From contig OY987244.1 of the NCBI GenBank assembly GCA_963920765.1, positions 3,412,501 to 3,476,500 of the forward strand: DNA of 64,000 nt. The letters are read 5' to 3'. The first letter of the stretch is position 1. Each line of letters begins with the position of its first letter. The DNA is from Ulota crispa. Its lineage: Eukaryota; Streptophyta; Bryopsida; Orthotrichales; Orthotrichaceae. The position numbers were made by a program, and so were the translations under genes. The notes beneath the pieces were generated by a model, which saw only the letters and a program-made list of their open reading frames with translations, was not told the origin of the DNA and did no database searches. Shown one piece after another: positions 46,850-58,094 of the stretch.

Positions 46850-48000
46850 CTCCTAGCAGCTTTGCTTGAATCCTTTCAGCTCAGCTTCGGCCAACTCTCT
46901 CGATTCTTCAGGAGCTCTCTGAAAAATCACCTTGTTGTTTCAACTCCCTGAGCTAGAGGCTTGCCCTTGCCCTCGAGTTTGTTACAGCTTGTGATAGCTA
47001 TTGCCCTCTGGATCACTCACAACAGCTTTCTAGCTAAGACTCCCGAGCCAATTCTTTCAAGACTGGCTCGCAGTCATCAGCAGCTCGCTTAGCATTCTCT
47101 CAAGATTAGCTGACGGCCACTAGCAGCTCGCTTAGTATTCCCACGAGACTAGTCATAGCAGCCCTCTAAGCTCAGACTTCTGAGCAGAATTCCCTCGAGA
47201 TTAGCTCACCGTAGTCATCAACTCGTTAGCAACCCCTCGAGATTACTCACGGCAGCATTCAAGCTCAGACCCCTAGCTCAATTCCCTTGAGATTAGCTCA
47301 TAGCTATCAGTAGTTGTTTAGCATTCCCTCAAGACTAGCTCACAGCAGTCTCCAAGCTCAGACCCTTGAGCTTATTCCCTCGAGACTAGCTCTTGGCAGC
47401 TTTCTAGCTCAAACCCCTAGCTCAATTCCCTCAAGATTAGCTCATAGCCATTAGCAGTTGCTTAGCATTCTTTTGAGACTAGCTCACAGTAGCCACTAAG
47501 CTTGAACCCCTTAGCTAACTCCCTTGAGACTTAATTCCTAGCCACCAACAGCTTGTTAGCATCCCTTGAGATCACTCACCATAGCAACCCTCTGAGTTCA
47601 GACCCTTAACCAATTCCCTTGAGATTACTCACATCAGCTCTCTGGCTCAGACTCCTTAGCCAATTTCCTTGAGGCTTAGCTCACAGCCGCCAGCAGCTTG
47701 TTAGCATCCCCTTGAGATCACTCACCTTAGCAATTGCTTAGCATTCCTCAAGAGTAGCTCACAACAGTCTCTGAGCTCAGACCCCCTAGCCAATTCCCTC
47801 AAGATTAGCTCACTAGCTATCAGCAGTCGCTTAACATTTCCTCAAGACTAGCTCACAGCAACCTCTAAGCTCACGCCCCAAGCTCAATTTCCTTGAGACT
47901 TAGTTCACTAGTCATCAGCAGCACGCTAGTACCCCCTCCGGATCACTCACAACCATTAGTGACTTGCCTAGTGTCCCCTCAAGATTTGATGATCACTCAT
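46850..48000. repeat. Degenerate minisatellite, about 95-bp unit
   Basis: More than ten diverged units built from two half-modules: one with CTCAGACCCnTnAGCTnAATTCC and one with CTCGAGACTAGCTCACAGC followed by CAGCAGTTGCTTAGCATTCC. For example, AAGCTCAGAC recurs at 47261 and 47354. All frames are closed by stops, so this is not a repeat protein gene. Confidence 0.8.
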
Positions 48001-48260
48001 AGTAGCTCTTAGCTCAAACTACCAAACCCGACAAGCTCAACGTCGCGCTGCAAGAGCCAGCTGCCACGCGTACCAACGCTGCAAGAGCCAGCCTTGGAGC
48101 GCCGTCACCGCGGAGCCCGCCTCTAAGCACGACGCTACAAGAGCAAGCCCCTGGAGCGCCGTCGCCGAGGAGCCAGCCTTTGAACACAACACTACAAGAG
48201 CCAGCGCCGGAGCGTCCCCACTGCAAATAGCAGCCCCTGCCTTTGACGGCCCTAATCCTC
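48001..48260. repeat. GC-rich short tandem region at the end of the minisatellite
   Basis: Three to four degenerate copies of GCAAGAGCCAGC..GGAGCGCCGTCrCCGnGGAGCC with an approximately 65-bp period. A minus frame (48014-48262) is open through it, giving an Ala/Gly/Ser-rich pseudo-protein of no evident function. Confidence 0.65.
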
Positions 48261-49895
48261 AAACCAATGCTTTATTGGCCCAAGCCTACCTCCAATCCAA
48301 ACCTCCGGCCCAACTTCCAAGGGGAGCTAAAAGATAGATCATGAGAAAGATGAAGGGGAAGGAAAAGGCAAGCTTCAATTACTTCTCACCCACTTCTTGG
48401 GTTAAGAGGATATTTCCCAAAGGACCATCAAAGGGTGAGATTAAATATTGATGTCTAAAGCCCTTTGGATTATTTTCTTGCTAACTCCTATTTGCGTCAT
48501 AAGTTTGGTGCCTTGGATAGTGAACCCGTCATCTTTTAACAATTAGCTAGTTTGGTAGTGACTTTGCACTCTAAGATACTCTTTTGGGCTATTTAAGGGT
48601 GGATAATCCCTTCCCTAGCCATTAGCCGGTGCTTGGGTGATGTTGTGATTATTTGTCACACACTCAAGTCGTAAACCGGTCCGTTAAAGGAGGTTGGACA
48701 TCCAAACCTCATAACATGTTGTGATTATTTGTCCTAGAGTAAGGCCAAGCGCTTACTTATTTACATCCCCCAATACCGTACCCAAGGGAGATTGGAGGCC
48801 ATCCACAATCAAGCAATGAGCTATGTGGAACCCCAAGATGAGGTATGACTTCTTACGACCTACGTCAATTAATTCCTTTCAATTCATGCTCAATCCAATG
48901 AAGGATTATTCTCTTTGTTCATCATTATATGTTGTAGACTTATTAGCAAAGATCCATTGCTTGGAAGGCAATTTTTAGTTGGAAACCTACAACCAAACCA
49001 CCCTTGAGCTTTGATAGCTCATTCTCCATTTCAATTTAAAACCCGATTGTATATGCTCTTACTTCCAGAGGGGGAGGTTTGAGCACTCACAGCACTGCAA
49101 GTCCTTCTTTCAAGATAAAAGCAAGCACTTTCCTATTCTTTTGGACGTGCAAGCAAATCATAGCAAACCATAGCTTGTAAAGCTGCAAAAATCAAGCACG
49201 TTAAGTTTTAACAAGTGCATTGGAAGTTGGCATCCGTAAAGCAACTTTTGGCGAGGCCGCTCATCGTTTCCCCTTTGGCGTGCTATGGCTGGACCTATTT
49301 CCGAGGCCTTTGGCGGCTGGGCTTGGTTCTTTGCAGTGTGGTGAAGAAGAGTGGAGGTGCTTTGGGCATCATCAATCCTGAGACGGTTTTCCAAAGCAGT
49401 CTTGTTCATGGACCAAATTCTCTCATTCTTGTTGCAAATCCAATCACTAGAAAAAGCTACCTTTGAGCTCTTGCAAGCTTTTGTTGAGAAGTTGCAAACT
49501 GTTGAACGCAATGTGGCATTCAAGCACACGTAATAGGGGAATGTTGAGGGCCATTGGAAACAAGGTAATTTGCAATGGAGGATGTAGTTTTGGCAAGGTC
49601 ATGTCCTGCTTATGTGTTGTTGTGATTGTGTTGAAGCTCTAAAAATATCTCATTCTTCCACATAATTGACTTCTACCAACAAAAATAAGGTTACAATTCC
49701 ATCCACCATCTTGGGTTGATGATGCTCTAACCAATTATGTTTTCTAAACCCACCCTAAAAATTTGGTACACCCAATGATTGACACCCAATGCTTTGTAAC
49801 ACTGGATTTTAAACTTTCTTGGTGTTAATAGATAATTTTGAACTTTTAGTGCTAATAAAATAAAATAAAACATTGCGTAACAAACATACAACCCA
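48261..49895. other. Noncoding stretch
   Basis: GTTGTGATTATTTGTC occurs twice (48642 and 48719). Overlapping frames at 49158-49529 (minus) and 49215-49466 (plus) lack recognisable domains. Confidence 0.4.
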
Positions 49896-49950
49896 TGAAC
49901 ACCATATTTGTTAAAACGAGAGAATTAGGACCTCTCAAAATAATATTAGG
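49896..49950. repeat. Single end of the AACACCATATTTGTT family
   Basis: AACACCATATTTGTTAAAACGAGAGAA followed by GGACCTCTCAAAATAA matches the right end of 9247-9483 read in reverse. The other end is not found nearby. Confidence 0.6.
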
Positions 49951-50345
49951 CATTCTTAAAAACAATTAATAACGAGTTATTGGTATCTATTTCATACAAT
50001 ATCATTACTAAAAGGACATTAGAATAAAAATTTCCATTATATTGAGATGTAATCACGTATTAAACAGCATCCAACAAAGGTTGCATAATGTTATATCAAT
50101 AAATAAGTGCGCTTAACAAACAAATCAGTACATAATGTAATATGTACATGATGTAGTTGAAATTGCAATTGCAATAGAAATATCATTTACTCATTATAAA
50201 AATATGTATACCAAGTACACGTTACATAAAATAATCAATCCTCTAATATATTATCAAAGCACAATTTAAACTCACATACTATAGTACCGCTTGAACCTAA
50301 TCAACATACTTAGCCTCATTATGTCCACCGCTACTCTAATGAATT
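49951..50345. other. Noncoding stretch 3' of the transposase-like pseudogene
   Basis: AT-rich; no terminal inverted repeat for the adjoining pseudogene could be identified here. Confidence 0.4.
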
Positions 50346-53061
50346 TTACGTAGCCCAATTTTTGTTAGTGACTTGAATTTGAGCAGTAGGAATATTAATC
50401 ATGCACTTGATTGTGCCTCTTCTAATTTTGGACTTCCATGCTGTCATCAACATTGTTGTCTCTTCCCATAACAGTAGTTCATTGTCATCAACCTTCCACC
50501 GTAGACCTCTTGCATCATCCCATCTAGTGTAGTTATCCTGAATATCTTGATCTCGTGATGTTGGACAGAAATACTGAATTTGGACATAGTTTGGTTTCTT
50601 CGGGTTTGAATTGGGGTTTGATAAAGCCCTTGCAATCCACAATGGTCAAATGTCACCATCACTAGGTCGAACTGCGACAAAATACCCTTCATACAAGTCT
50701 CGACCCACTCTAAAGGATGGAAGTGGACTTTCGCGCAAAGGGCCTCCATAAGCATCATCTTCACCAAAGTCTTCAAGGTTTTCGCCATTATTTGCAATTT
50801 GATCTGCCATAACTGCCTCGACTTGACTAGATGGCCAAAACCCTTCCTTCAAAACTGTACAGATTGGTAGGGGCTCTAGCAACGCTCTATTAACCGCTCG
50901 TCAATATTGCACTAAATGTTCATGTCGTCTTCTAAATTCTCTAGTGACATCTTCATTGCACATATTATCCCAATATTTTTGAAACTCGGATAAAATTTTT
51001 TGAATGTTGTCCATGCTTTTCATAGGGATTTGAGTAACTGCTGATGGTATCCCACAAGGCCACAAACTTTGCCCCTCTGAATTTTCCTTCCACAATTTAA
51101 TGCCCCTTCGGTCCTGTCCTAACCACTCTGGATTGGTGCAAAGAAGTTTATACTTCATGACTAGACATCCACTTGAGTCTAGGTAGAACTTCACTTGTTG
51201 TGGCCTTGTATGACCAACAAGGATTTCATCACCGTCATGATATTTACTAGGGATGAAATCCTTGGAATCAGAAGCTCTCTCTATGAGGTGAGGTATAACA
51301 AGAACAGATCCTAAATCCATAAAGGACTTCATAAGGGCAGGAATTGTGGGATAATTCTCTTTCTTTAAGAGCATGCTTCATCTACCATATAATGCATTGA
51401 TGTCATCATGCGTATGACCCACTATCATGATATTAATGAACACCTCTTGGAATATCTTCTTTGCAACAAGCAAGGACCAGAAATAAGAAACAAACCTATT
51501 CTTATTGTCACCGATTGCGTTATCCATGTGTACCTGCAAAATAGGTGGCAACGTTGTTGCTGGGACTAAATTCTCTAGTTGTGGCGGTAATGATCTTTCG
51601 CATATTTCTGCTTCAGATAACACTGCAATAAACAAAGGTGATGACTTGGACCCCACAAACAATTCCCTAGAAGACGACTTTGGTGGCAACTCTAAATCTT
51701 GTAATAGTTTGGCCATGAACCCAATGGTGTAGTTTGAATTGTGTGAAAATAGATCCAAATTGTAATGTGCATAGCAAACATCACCATGGCCATGAGCAAA
51801 CATGCCGGTTATAGACACAGGCAACTTCATTAGGCCATCAAGATCTTTACTCTTGTGAGAGAAGACTAGAGAAGCCATTTTTGCATGATCCATCTTGTCA
51901 TGCGTTACTGTCAATATCTCATGTGGATAAGTATGAGAACAATTGCGATTAGCATAATAAAGTTCTCTATACGCACAAGCATTGGCTAAATGCTTTTGCA
52001 ACTTCAATGCACACTTCATTGCTTGCTGAGTTGTAGCAATAGCACTCTTCAGAAGTGAATTAAGCTTATCACAAGTAGAACACTTAGCAAAATTATCCCC
52101 AGGCCTCTTCTTGTCAAACTCAGGAAAGTTTCTTGATCTAATCTTGCTCAAGTTTGATGTAGAGACATCTTTCAATCCAAAGGCAGCATTTGCTGTGTTG
52201 ATTTTTTGAATGACATTCTTCCAATTGAATGAAGCTGGCAAAATGCGGGACACCATCTTCTCCCATGACTTCAAAGTCCGACTACAATAAAGCATATAAT
52301 CCGCCGTACTTTTAAGAATGCACCTCATTGTAGCAGTGGCTTGGGCAGTGTGTTTCTTTGTCTTCATCAATCCAGTGTTTCCATGAGCTCGTGTTTGCCT
52401 GCCTTCATTTGCATAGCCTTGATAGCGATTGAACGTGGCTTCTGGGACACTAGCAACATGCATCCATGCTTGCACACATGTATCTATTCCTTCGATTGTG
52501 ACAATTTTTTTCCAGCAATAGTTATGAGTGAATTTGCCTATGAACATCAGTCTTCATGAAAGCTCTAAACTTGAACGTGGTTTCTTGGTACATGTGTTTG
52601 CGGAAAGCTCAAATTTTCTCTCTAGGAAACTGCTGAATGCAACTTTTGCGGCAACATACCTTGCTATTGCAAGAGTTGATAAACTCCTGGGATAACAAGT
52701 CCTTTGATTTAAGAGCACTTTTGCATGGAGGATTTCTAATGTTGCATGAATACGATCGAAAAGATGTTGCAGACACAGGATTGATAATATTGGCCTGCAT
52801 CCGATTGAAATTGTCGACTGTCTCATGGTTCTAGAGACTTGCTCTACAACAATGAACTAAGTGAATTGGTCACACAAGGAGAGAGTAAATTGCTTCTTTT
52901 GGTAGGTCATGTTGTGAATGAGTTTGGTAAATGTGAAGTATTACGTGAGTATTGCCAAGAGGTGCCTTTGCACTAAGCACAAAAGCTGAGTCCACATTCT
53001 GCACTATACCTTCATTGACAAGCACGTCTTCAGCATTAAACAACGTGACACACCTTCGCAA
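50346..53061 (-). pseudogene. DUF7869-type transposase-like protein, broken by stops and a frameshift
   Basis: Five collinear open segments read as one protein of roughly 880 codons. Near 52650-52800 there is a Cys-rich segment (SKVCCRKSC). The central 389-codon frame (52547-51378) ends with a metal-site-like core: QVHMDNAIGDNKNRFV, then IVGHTHDDINALYGR, the signature of the DUF7869 family, thought to have an RNase H-like fold and to be transposon-borne. The C-terminal part (50882-50346) has a BAH-like module (GYFVAVRP..., NYVQIQYFCPTS, MTAWKSKIRRGTIK). In-frame stops lie at 52870-52872, 52831-52833, 52609-52611, 51378-51380, 50901-50903 and 50646-50648; a frameshift lies between 52609 and 52547. 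Not functional as it stands. Family naming is from memory; the collinearity and stops are seen directly. Confidence 0.7.
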
Positions 53062-53153
53062 TCCGGAATATTGACTTTCATCCCATTAAAAATCTCCAAT
53101 TCATCTTCTGAAGAATCTATGTTGTTTGTCACGGACATGAACGGATTGACTTA

Positions 53154-53310
53154 GAAGGTTCTAGAAGGTTCTAGAGGATTAAAAGGATTTGGAAGGTTAA
53201 AAGGTTCTAGAAGACTTTAGAAAGATAAAAAGTCTTAGAAGTTTCTAGAAGGTTGGAAGCCTCTAAAAAGTTGAAAGCTTTTAAAAGATTGGAAGCTTCT
53301 AGAAGCTTAA
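53154..53310 (+). promoter_or_regulatory. Heat-shock-element-like array in U3
   Basis: 53154-53171 reads GAAGGTTCTAGAAGGTTC, four perfectly alternating nGAAn/nTTCn pentamers with correct 5-bp spacing, the binding form for trimeric heat-shock factors. Further TTCTAGAA cores occur downstream in U3 (in AGGTTCTAGAAGAC, AGTTTCTAGAAGG and AGCTTCTAGAAGC). The TATA box follows about 90 bases later. Heat response is inference. Confidence 0.6.
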
Positions 53311-53396
53311 AAGCTTCTAGATGACTGGGAGCTTTTAGCTTGAAGGCATTTAGAAGCTTGGAAGCCTCTAGAAGGGTTGAGGCCTCAACCTTTGGA

Positions 53397-53404
53397 TATA
53401 TATA
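53397..53404 (+). promoter_or_regulatory. LTR TATA box
   Basis: TATATATAGG, conserved in the 3' LTR (GGGTATATATAGG). It lies 31 bases upstream of the segment complementary to the primer-binding site, matching usual TATA-to-start spacing. Confidence 0.7.
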
Positions 53405-53613
53405 GGAGTCAAACCTGAGAGGTTCCTCAGTCTCGACAACTCATCTTGCCTCTTTAGTCTTTGGCATTCAAGCCTTAGCTTTTTGTCTTGCTGTTATCTT
53501 GTATCACTATTATCTGAAATACATTTTCAGCCTTAGTTCTAGTATTCCTCTGCATTCTTGTCTTAATTCTTGACTCCCAAACTTTGTTCTGGTCCTTGAA
53601 TCCGTCCATGACA

Positions 53614-53627
53614 ATTTGTCGAAACTG
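53614..53627 (+). other. Self-priming type primer-binding site
   Basis: ATTTGTCGAAACTG directly follows the 5' LTR. It does not resemble a TGG-starting tRNA 3'-end complement. It pairs with 12 of 14 positions of CAGTCTCGACAACT (53428-53441), the predicted 5' end of the element's own RNA. This is the arrangement known from Tf1/sushi elements, where the RNA 5' end folds back to prime. Confidence 0.65.
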
Positions 53628-53854
53628 CCTTTAAATATCATCAAAACTTTCTGATTTTAAATAGAGCGTGGATTACCCCTCCTTTTGAAATTATAAAATG
53701 TCTTAGGAGTTGTGGATTATCCACTTCTAGGTTAATGGTGTTCTGCTATTACAACATTTTTTTATTTTATTTTATTTTTTTCAAGTATGCGCACTTAAGT
53801 TATTTTCAATATATTACTAGACTAATACTTGTTCATTATACAAGAAGGAGGTAA

Positions 53855-54800
53855 AATGGTGGTGAGTGATTTGAAGCTTGACATTATTATGTCTGCAATT
53901 ACTTCCATGACATTGAGCGCCAACAAATGTTCAAACAGACCGAAGATCTCAAAGCAAGATTTTCTGGCCTTGAAGCAAGACTATAACAAGCTATGGAGCA
54001 AGGATCTGTTGCTGCACCTACATTGACTATTCAAGCCAATAATCTTTCAGATTCTATGCTTCAGGCTTCAAGTTCTAGCAAAAGCAAAGAATCCAGGGTC
54101 AGCCTTTCCGAAAAATTTGACGGCAAGTGTTCCAAATTTTGTGGTTTTGTCAACCAAATTCGGCTTATTGCGCTCCTTCAACCACAACAATATTCCACAG
54201 ACGGAGCTTGCATTGGATTGGTAGGGACATTATTATCCGAACAAGCGCTTTTTTGGTTTGCACCGCTTTTTGAGAAAAATTCTCTAATACTCAACAATTT
54301 TGAAGCATTTCTGGACGCATTTGGAGAAACATTTGGCGAACATGACAAAATACGTTATGCAACAACAAAAATCCAAAGCTTGCAACAAGAACGGCGTTCA
54401 ACATCAGTCTACGCTTCCGAGTTTCGTCAACTAGCATGCGACATCAATTGGGAAGAGCAAGCTTTAATAAGCCAATTCTATTATGGCTTACGGGACAAAA
54501 TGAAAGATTTATTACTTTCATTACCAGATTCTACAATGTTGAACGATGCTATTAGTCAAGCTATTAAATGCGACAATCGGTTATTCAAACGACAACTAGA
54601 TAAACGAGGCTGGACTACGTTATGACCGCATAATAGTTGCTCTGCATTTTCTTCAACTTCAAGTATTGGCAATCGGATAGAATCAAAAAACATGCAAATT
54701 GATGGAGTTCGATTCAATCCTCTTAAGGAGTAAAAAAAAAAACGCCGACGCGAAGAAAGATTATGTCTCTATTGCGTAAAAGAATGACACAAGGTTAGCA
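53855..54800 (+). pseudogene. gag: gag pseudogene (sushi-like Gag with zinc knuckle)
   Basis: The start is probably at ATG 53855, with a frameshift and a TAA before the long frame 53993-54625. That frame holds the Gag core (EKFDGKCSKFCGFVNQIRL, ALFWFAPLFEKNS, VYASEFRQLACD, YYGLRDKMKDLL). After TGA at 54623-54625, another frame shows a CCHC zinc knuckle near 54760-54805 (CLYC...HKVSNC) in which a TGA replaces the residue before His. Its normal role is RNA binding and particle assembly. Confidence 0.8.
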
Positions 54801-54984
54801 ATTGTTTTGAAAAGCAGCAACGCACGATGCAACTTCGGAGCACAAAACATGAAAATGACAAAATCTAGCCACAATAGAGACCGTGCGGCTGGATTCGGCA
54901 ATATCATGAATATCTTCATGTTCTGTACTATTCGCAAATCCTATTCTTTGTTTTACTGTACTCATACATTTGGATTCAAAAAAT

Positions 54985-55310
54985 ATTAAAATCCAAGCCT
55001 TAATTGATTCAAGAGCCTCAGCTTGTTTCAGTGATGAATTTTTTGTGAAACATCATAAAATTTCTAATATCCAAAAATAAAAAGCCGTTCACGTTAAAGT
55101 TATTGATAGACGACCGTTATCTTCTGGCGATGTTAGCCATGAGACAATTCTTTTACAAACAATAGTAAAAAACCATAATAACCATGTAATCTACAGCATT
55201 ATTTGTTTTCCGTTTAGTCTTGTGATTTTAAGACTTTCATGGCTTGAAAAATTTAATCTTCAAATTGATTGGACAAATTGTAGTATTACTTTTTTACTTA
55301 AAAAACCTTA
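54985..55310 (+). pseudogene. pol: Retroelement aspartic protease remnant
   Basis: The ALIDSRASACFSD segment near 54998-55035 is the retropepsin active-site motif with Gly changed to Arg (usual DSG). A TAA follows about 13 codons later. The C-terminal part (VILRLSWLEKFNLQIDW) resumes in the frame 55222-55632. Catalytically dead as it stands. Confidence 0.7.
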
Positions 55311-55449
55311 TACAAGTACGTCAATGATTACAATCAAAAATCCTTCCAGCCAGAAAACATCAAAACCTTTATTTCTTGGAGTTCAAACATTTATGGAAGC
55401 CGCTAAAGCCGCTGATATATTTGTGGCTTATGCAATTCCAAAATTTGAG

Positions 55450-56290
55450 CAAATCACTACAATAACTTTGCTTCTAGAGGAGTACAAGGAATATCAAGAT
55501 GTTTTTAAGAAAAAAATGCAGATATTTTGCCCAAGCATCGACCATATGATTACGCAATTGACTTTCAAAATGATGCTTAACCACATTTCAGTCCCATATA
55601 CAACCTGTTGCAAAATAAGCTATCTGCATTGAAGGAATATCTTGATAAAAATTGGGCAAAAAACTTCATCCAACACTCCAAATCTCTAACTGGTGCACCT
55701 ATCTTGTTTGTGAAAAAAAAAAAAAATGAATCCTTACATATGTCCGTGGATTACTGCGGGCTCAACAAAGTGACAATCAAGAATCAATATCCCTTACCTC
55801 TAATCAGCAAACTTTTGGATCAAATCGGACAAGCAAAAATTTATACCAAAATTAATTTCAGAAGGGCCTATAATCTTGTGCAAATTAAAAAAAGTGACGA
55901 ATGGAAGACTATTTTTCGAACAAAGTATGGCCATTTCAAATATAACGTCATGCCTTTTGGACTTGCAAATGCACCAGCTATTTTTCAACATCTCATGAAT
56001 GATATATTCAGAGAATTTTTGGACGATTTTATTGTTTGCTACTTGGACGACATTCTAATATATTCCAAGGATATAGTTCAATATAGAAAACATGTAAAAC
56101 TAGTACTTGAAAAGCTTTGCAATACCGGCCTATACGCTAAACTTGAAAAATGTGTTTTTCACACTATTGAAGTGGAGTTTCTTCATTACATTATTTCGAG
56201 CAATGGCATTTTCATAGATTCCAAAAAATTCAAACTGTATTCAACTAGGCAACTCCAAAAATGGTACGCAATATTCAATGTTTCCTAGGT
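55450..56290 (+). pseudogene. pol: Reverse transcriptase domain
   Basis: The N-terminal part is at the end of frame 55222-55632 (LLEEYKEYQDVFKKK), then shifts into frame 55608-56288. Recognisable motifs are APILFVKKK, the first Asp motif as KINFRRAY (usual Asp is Asn), VMPFGLANAPAIFQ, and YLDDILIY with the catalytic YLDD at 56040-56051. The C-terminal thumb begins in a third frame at 56261. Confidence 0.88.
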
Positions 56291-56880
56291 TTTGCAAATT
56301 TCTATCAAATTTTCATCAAAAGTTATTCTCAAATTGCTGCTCCACTTATACGGTTTACATGCAAAGATAAATTGCAGTGGAGTCCAGAAGCAGACACGGC
56401 ATTTCAAACATTGAAGCAAGTTTTTACTACAGCTCCAATATTGGTCCATCCGGACCTTTCTAAACCTTTCTTTATGGAGACAGATGCTTCGGATTTTGCA
56501 TTGGACGTACTGTTATCACAGCAAAGAGAAGACAGAAAATTTCATCTAGTTGTTTTTCATTCAAAGAAATTCAGCGCTGCGGAGATCAATTATGAAATCC
56601 ACGATAAAGAGTTACTTGCTATTGTGGACTCTTTTCAGGAATGGCGTTATTTACTTAAAGGCGCCGCACATCAGGTGACAATATACACGGATCACAAAAA
56701 CCTCGAATATTTTATACCCACTCTTATTTTAAATTTGTCGACAAGCCTGTTAGAATATGTCTTTATCTAAGTTTGATTTTGACATTATACATTGACTAAG
56801 AAAGCTACAAGGGTTATCTGATGCTTTATCCAAAAGATTCAACTTTATGCATGAGGAAGTGAAAGCAGCATATGTCCAAT
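56291..56880 (+). pseudogene. pol: RNase H domain and connection
   Basis: Frame 56261-56770 shows the CFLGFANFYQ connection and the RNase H acids in METDASDF, NYEIHDKELLAIV and YTDHKNLEYF, so its active site looks intact. Stops follow at about 56770 and 56881. The expected linker (DALSKRF) is seen in another frame near 56822. Confidence 0.85.
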
Positions 56881-56885
56881 AACGG

Positions 56886-58090
56886 ATGGCGCTTTTGAAG
56901 CCTGAATGCCTTCGTTCACGAGCAACTCAAATCTCGTTTCTAGTTGATTCCAATTTTTTTGATCAAATCCGAACAGCTTCAGCTACAGATGCTTTAGTAT
57001 TTAATATCAAGCAACGTTTCATCAACACCACGGAGGATTCTAGCAAATTCAAAATTAAGAGAGAATGTCTATACTTTAAAAAACACCTCTATATTCCTGA
57101 CAGACCACATTGCCTTCAAGTCATGCAAGCACGCCACAATCTTTCAGCCGTTGAATACTTTGGATTCAATAAAACGTTGGAACTCATTTCTCGCTATTTT
57201 TGGTGGTCTCAAATGTGGAAGACCATTTAAGACTTTGTGTTATTTTGCAATAGTTGTTCTCGTTCAAAGAATCATTGACATTGACCGTACGGACTTTTAC
57301 AACTTTTACTAGTGCCAAAGTAACTTTGGTCATCCGTTTCTATAGATTTTGTTACAAATTTACCAATTTTGGCTAAATTTGAATCTATTAGTGTGATAGT
57401 CGATCAATTTTCAAAAATGACACATTTTGTTCTATGCAAAAAGACGTTTACGGGAGAAGAAACAGCTAAGCTTTTTATCGACAATATTTATCGTTATCAT
57501 GAATTACCCAAAGACATTGTATCGGACAGAAGACCTCAGTTCATCTCCAAATTTTAGCAATCATTATTCAAGATCTTGCAAGTGAAGATCAAACTTTCAT
57601 CAGTATTTCGATTTCAAACCGATGGTCAAATTGAACGCGTAAATCAAGTTTTGGAGTAATATTTAAAGTGCACTATAAATTATCAACAAGACAATTGGGT
57701 ATCTTTACTGCCACTTGCAGAGTTTGCATACAACAACGGCAAACATACATCAACTCAAGAGACTCCATTTTATGCTAACTACGGTTTTTACCCAAAAATT
57801 AATATGTTACTAGCTTTGAAGGGGGAGAGTCCTGCAGCAAAGAATCTAGCAAGACATCAAAAAGAGTTACATACAATAATGCAAGCTCATTTAAAGAAAA
57901 CTCAAGTGCGTTATAAAGATTGTACCGATGTGAAAAGAAAAGAACAACCAAAGTTTTGAATTGGTGATAAAGTGTGGCTGCTGCGACGTAACATCAAAAC
58001 AATTCGTCATAGCAACAAACTTTATTATTGTTGAATTGGACCATTTGTTATTGAAGAATAAATCAATGCTGTTGTATATCAACTGTAACT
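56886..58090 (+). pseudogene. pol: Integrase (HHCC and DDE core), heavily interrupted
   Basis: The HHCC zinc finger lies around 57135-57255: first His present, second His replaced by Tyr (AVEYFGF), CNSC intact after a TAA. The catalytic core has Asp in VIVDQFSK (57402) and Asp in VSDRRPQF (57525, usual Gly is Arg). The region expected to hold the Glu (GQIERVNQ) is near 57625. At least six stops are scattered to 58090. Confidence 0.85.
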
Positions 58091-58094
58091 ACCG

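Larger units (their letters stand above)
53127..53613 (+). repeat. 5' LTR
   Basis: 487 bp. U3 is dominated by AGAAGGTTCTAGAAG-type repeats; TATATATA is at 53397-53404. The predicted RNA start is about 31 bases downstream at CAGTCTCGACAACT (53428). It aligns over its full length with 58438-58916. Confidence 0.93.

Noticed and set aside
48014-48262. Ala/Gly-rich protein on the minus strand
   Set aside because: Produced by a GC-rich tandem repeat; no start context or neighbours suggest a gene.
50646-51380. TGA read as an amino acid in the DUF7869-like gene
   Set aside because: MED26 uses TGA as its stop in the same window, the gene also has a frameshift and a TAG, and the retrotransposon shows all three stops; decay is simpler.
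53614-53640. tRNA-type primer-binding site after the 5' LTR
   Set aside because: No TGG start or familiar tRNA 3'-end complement is present; complementarity to the element's own RNA start is better.
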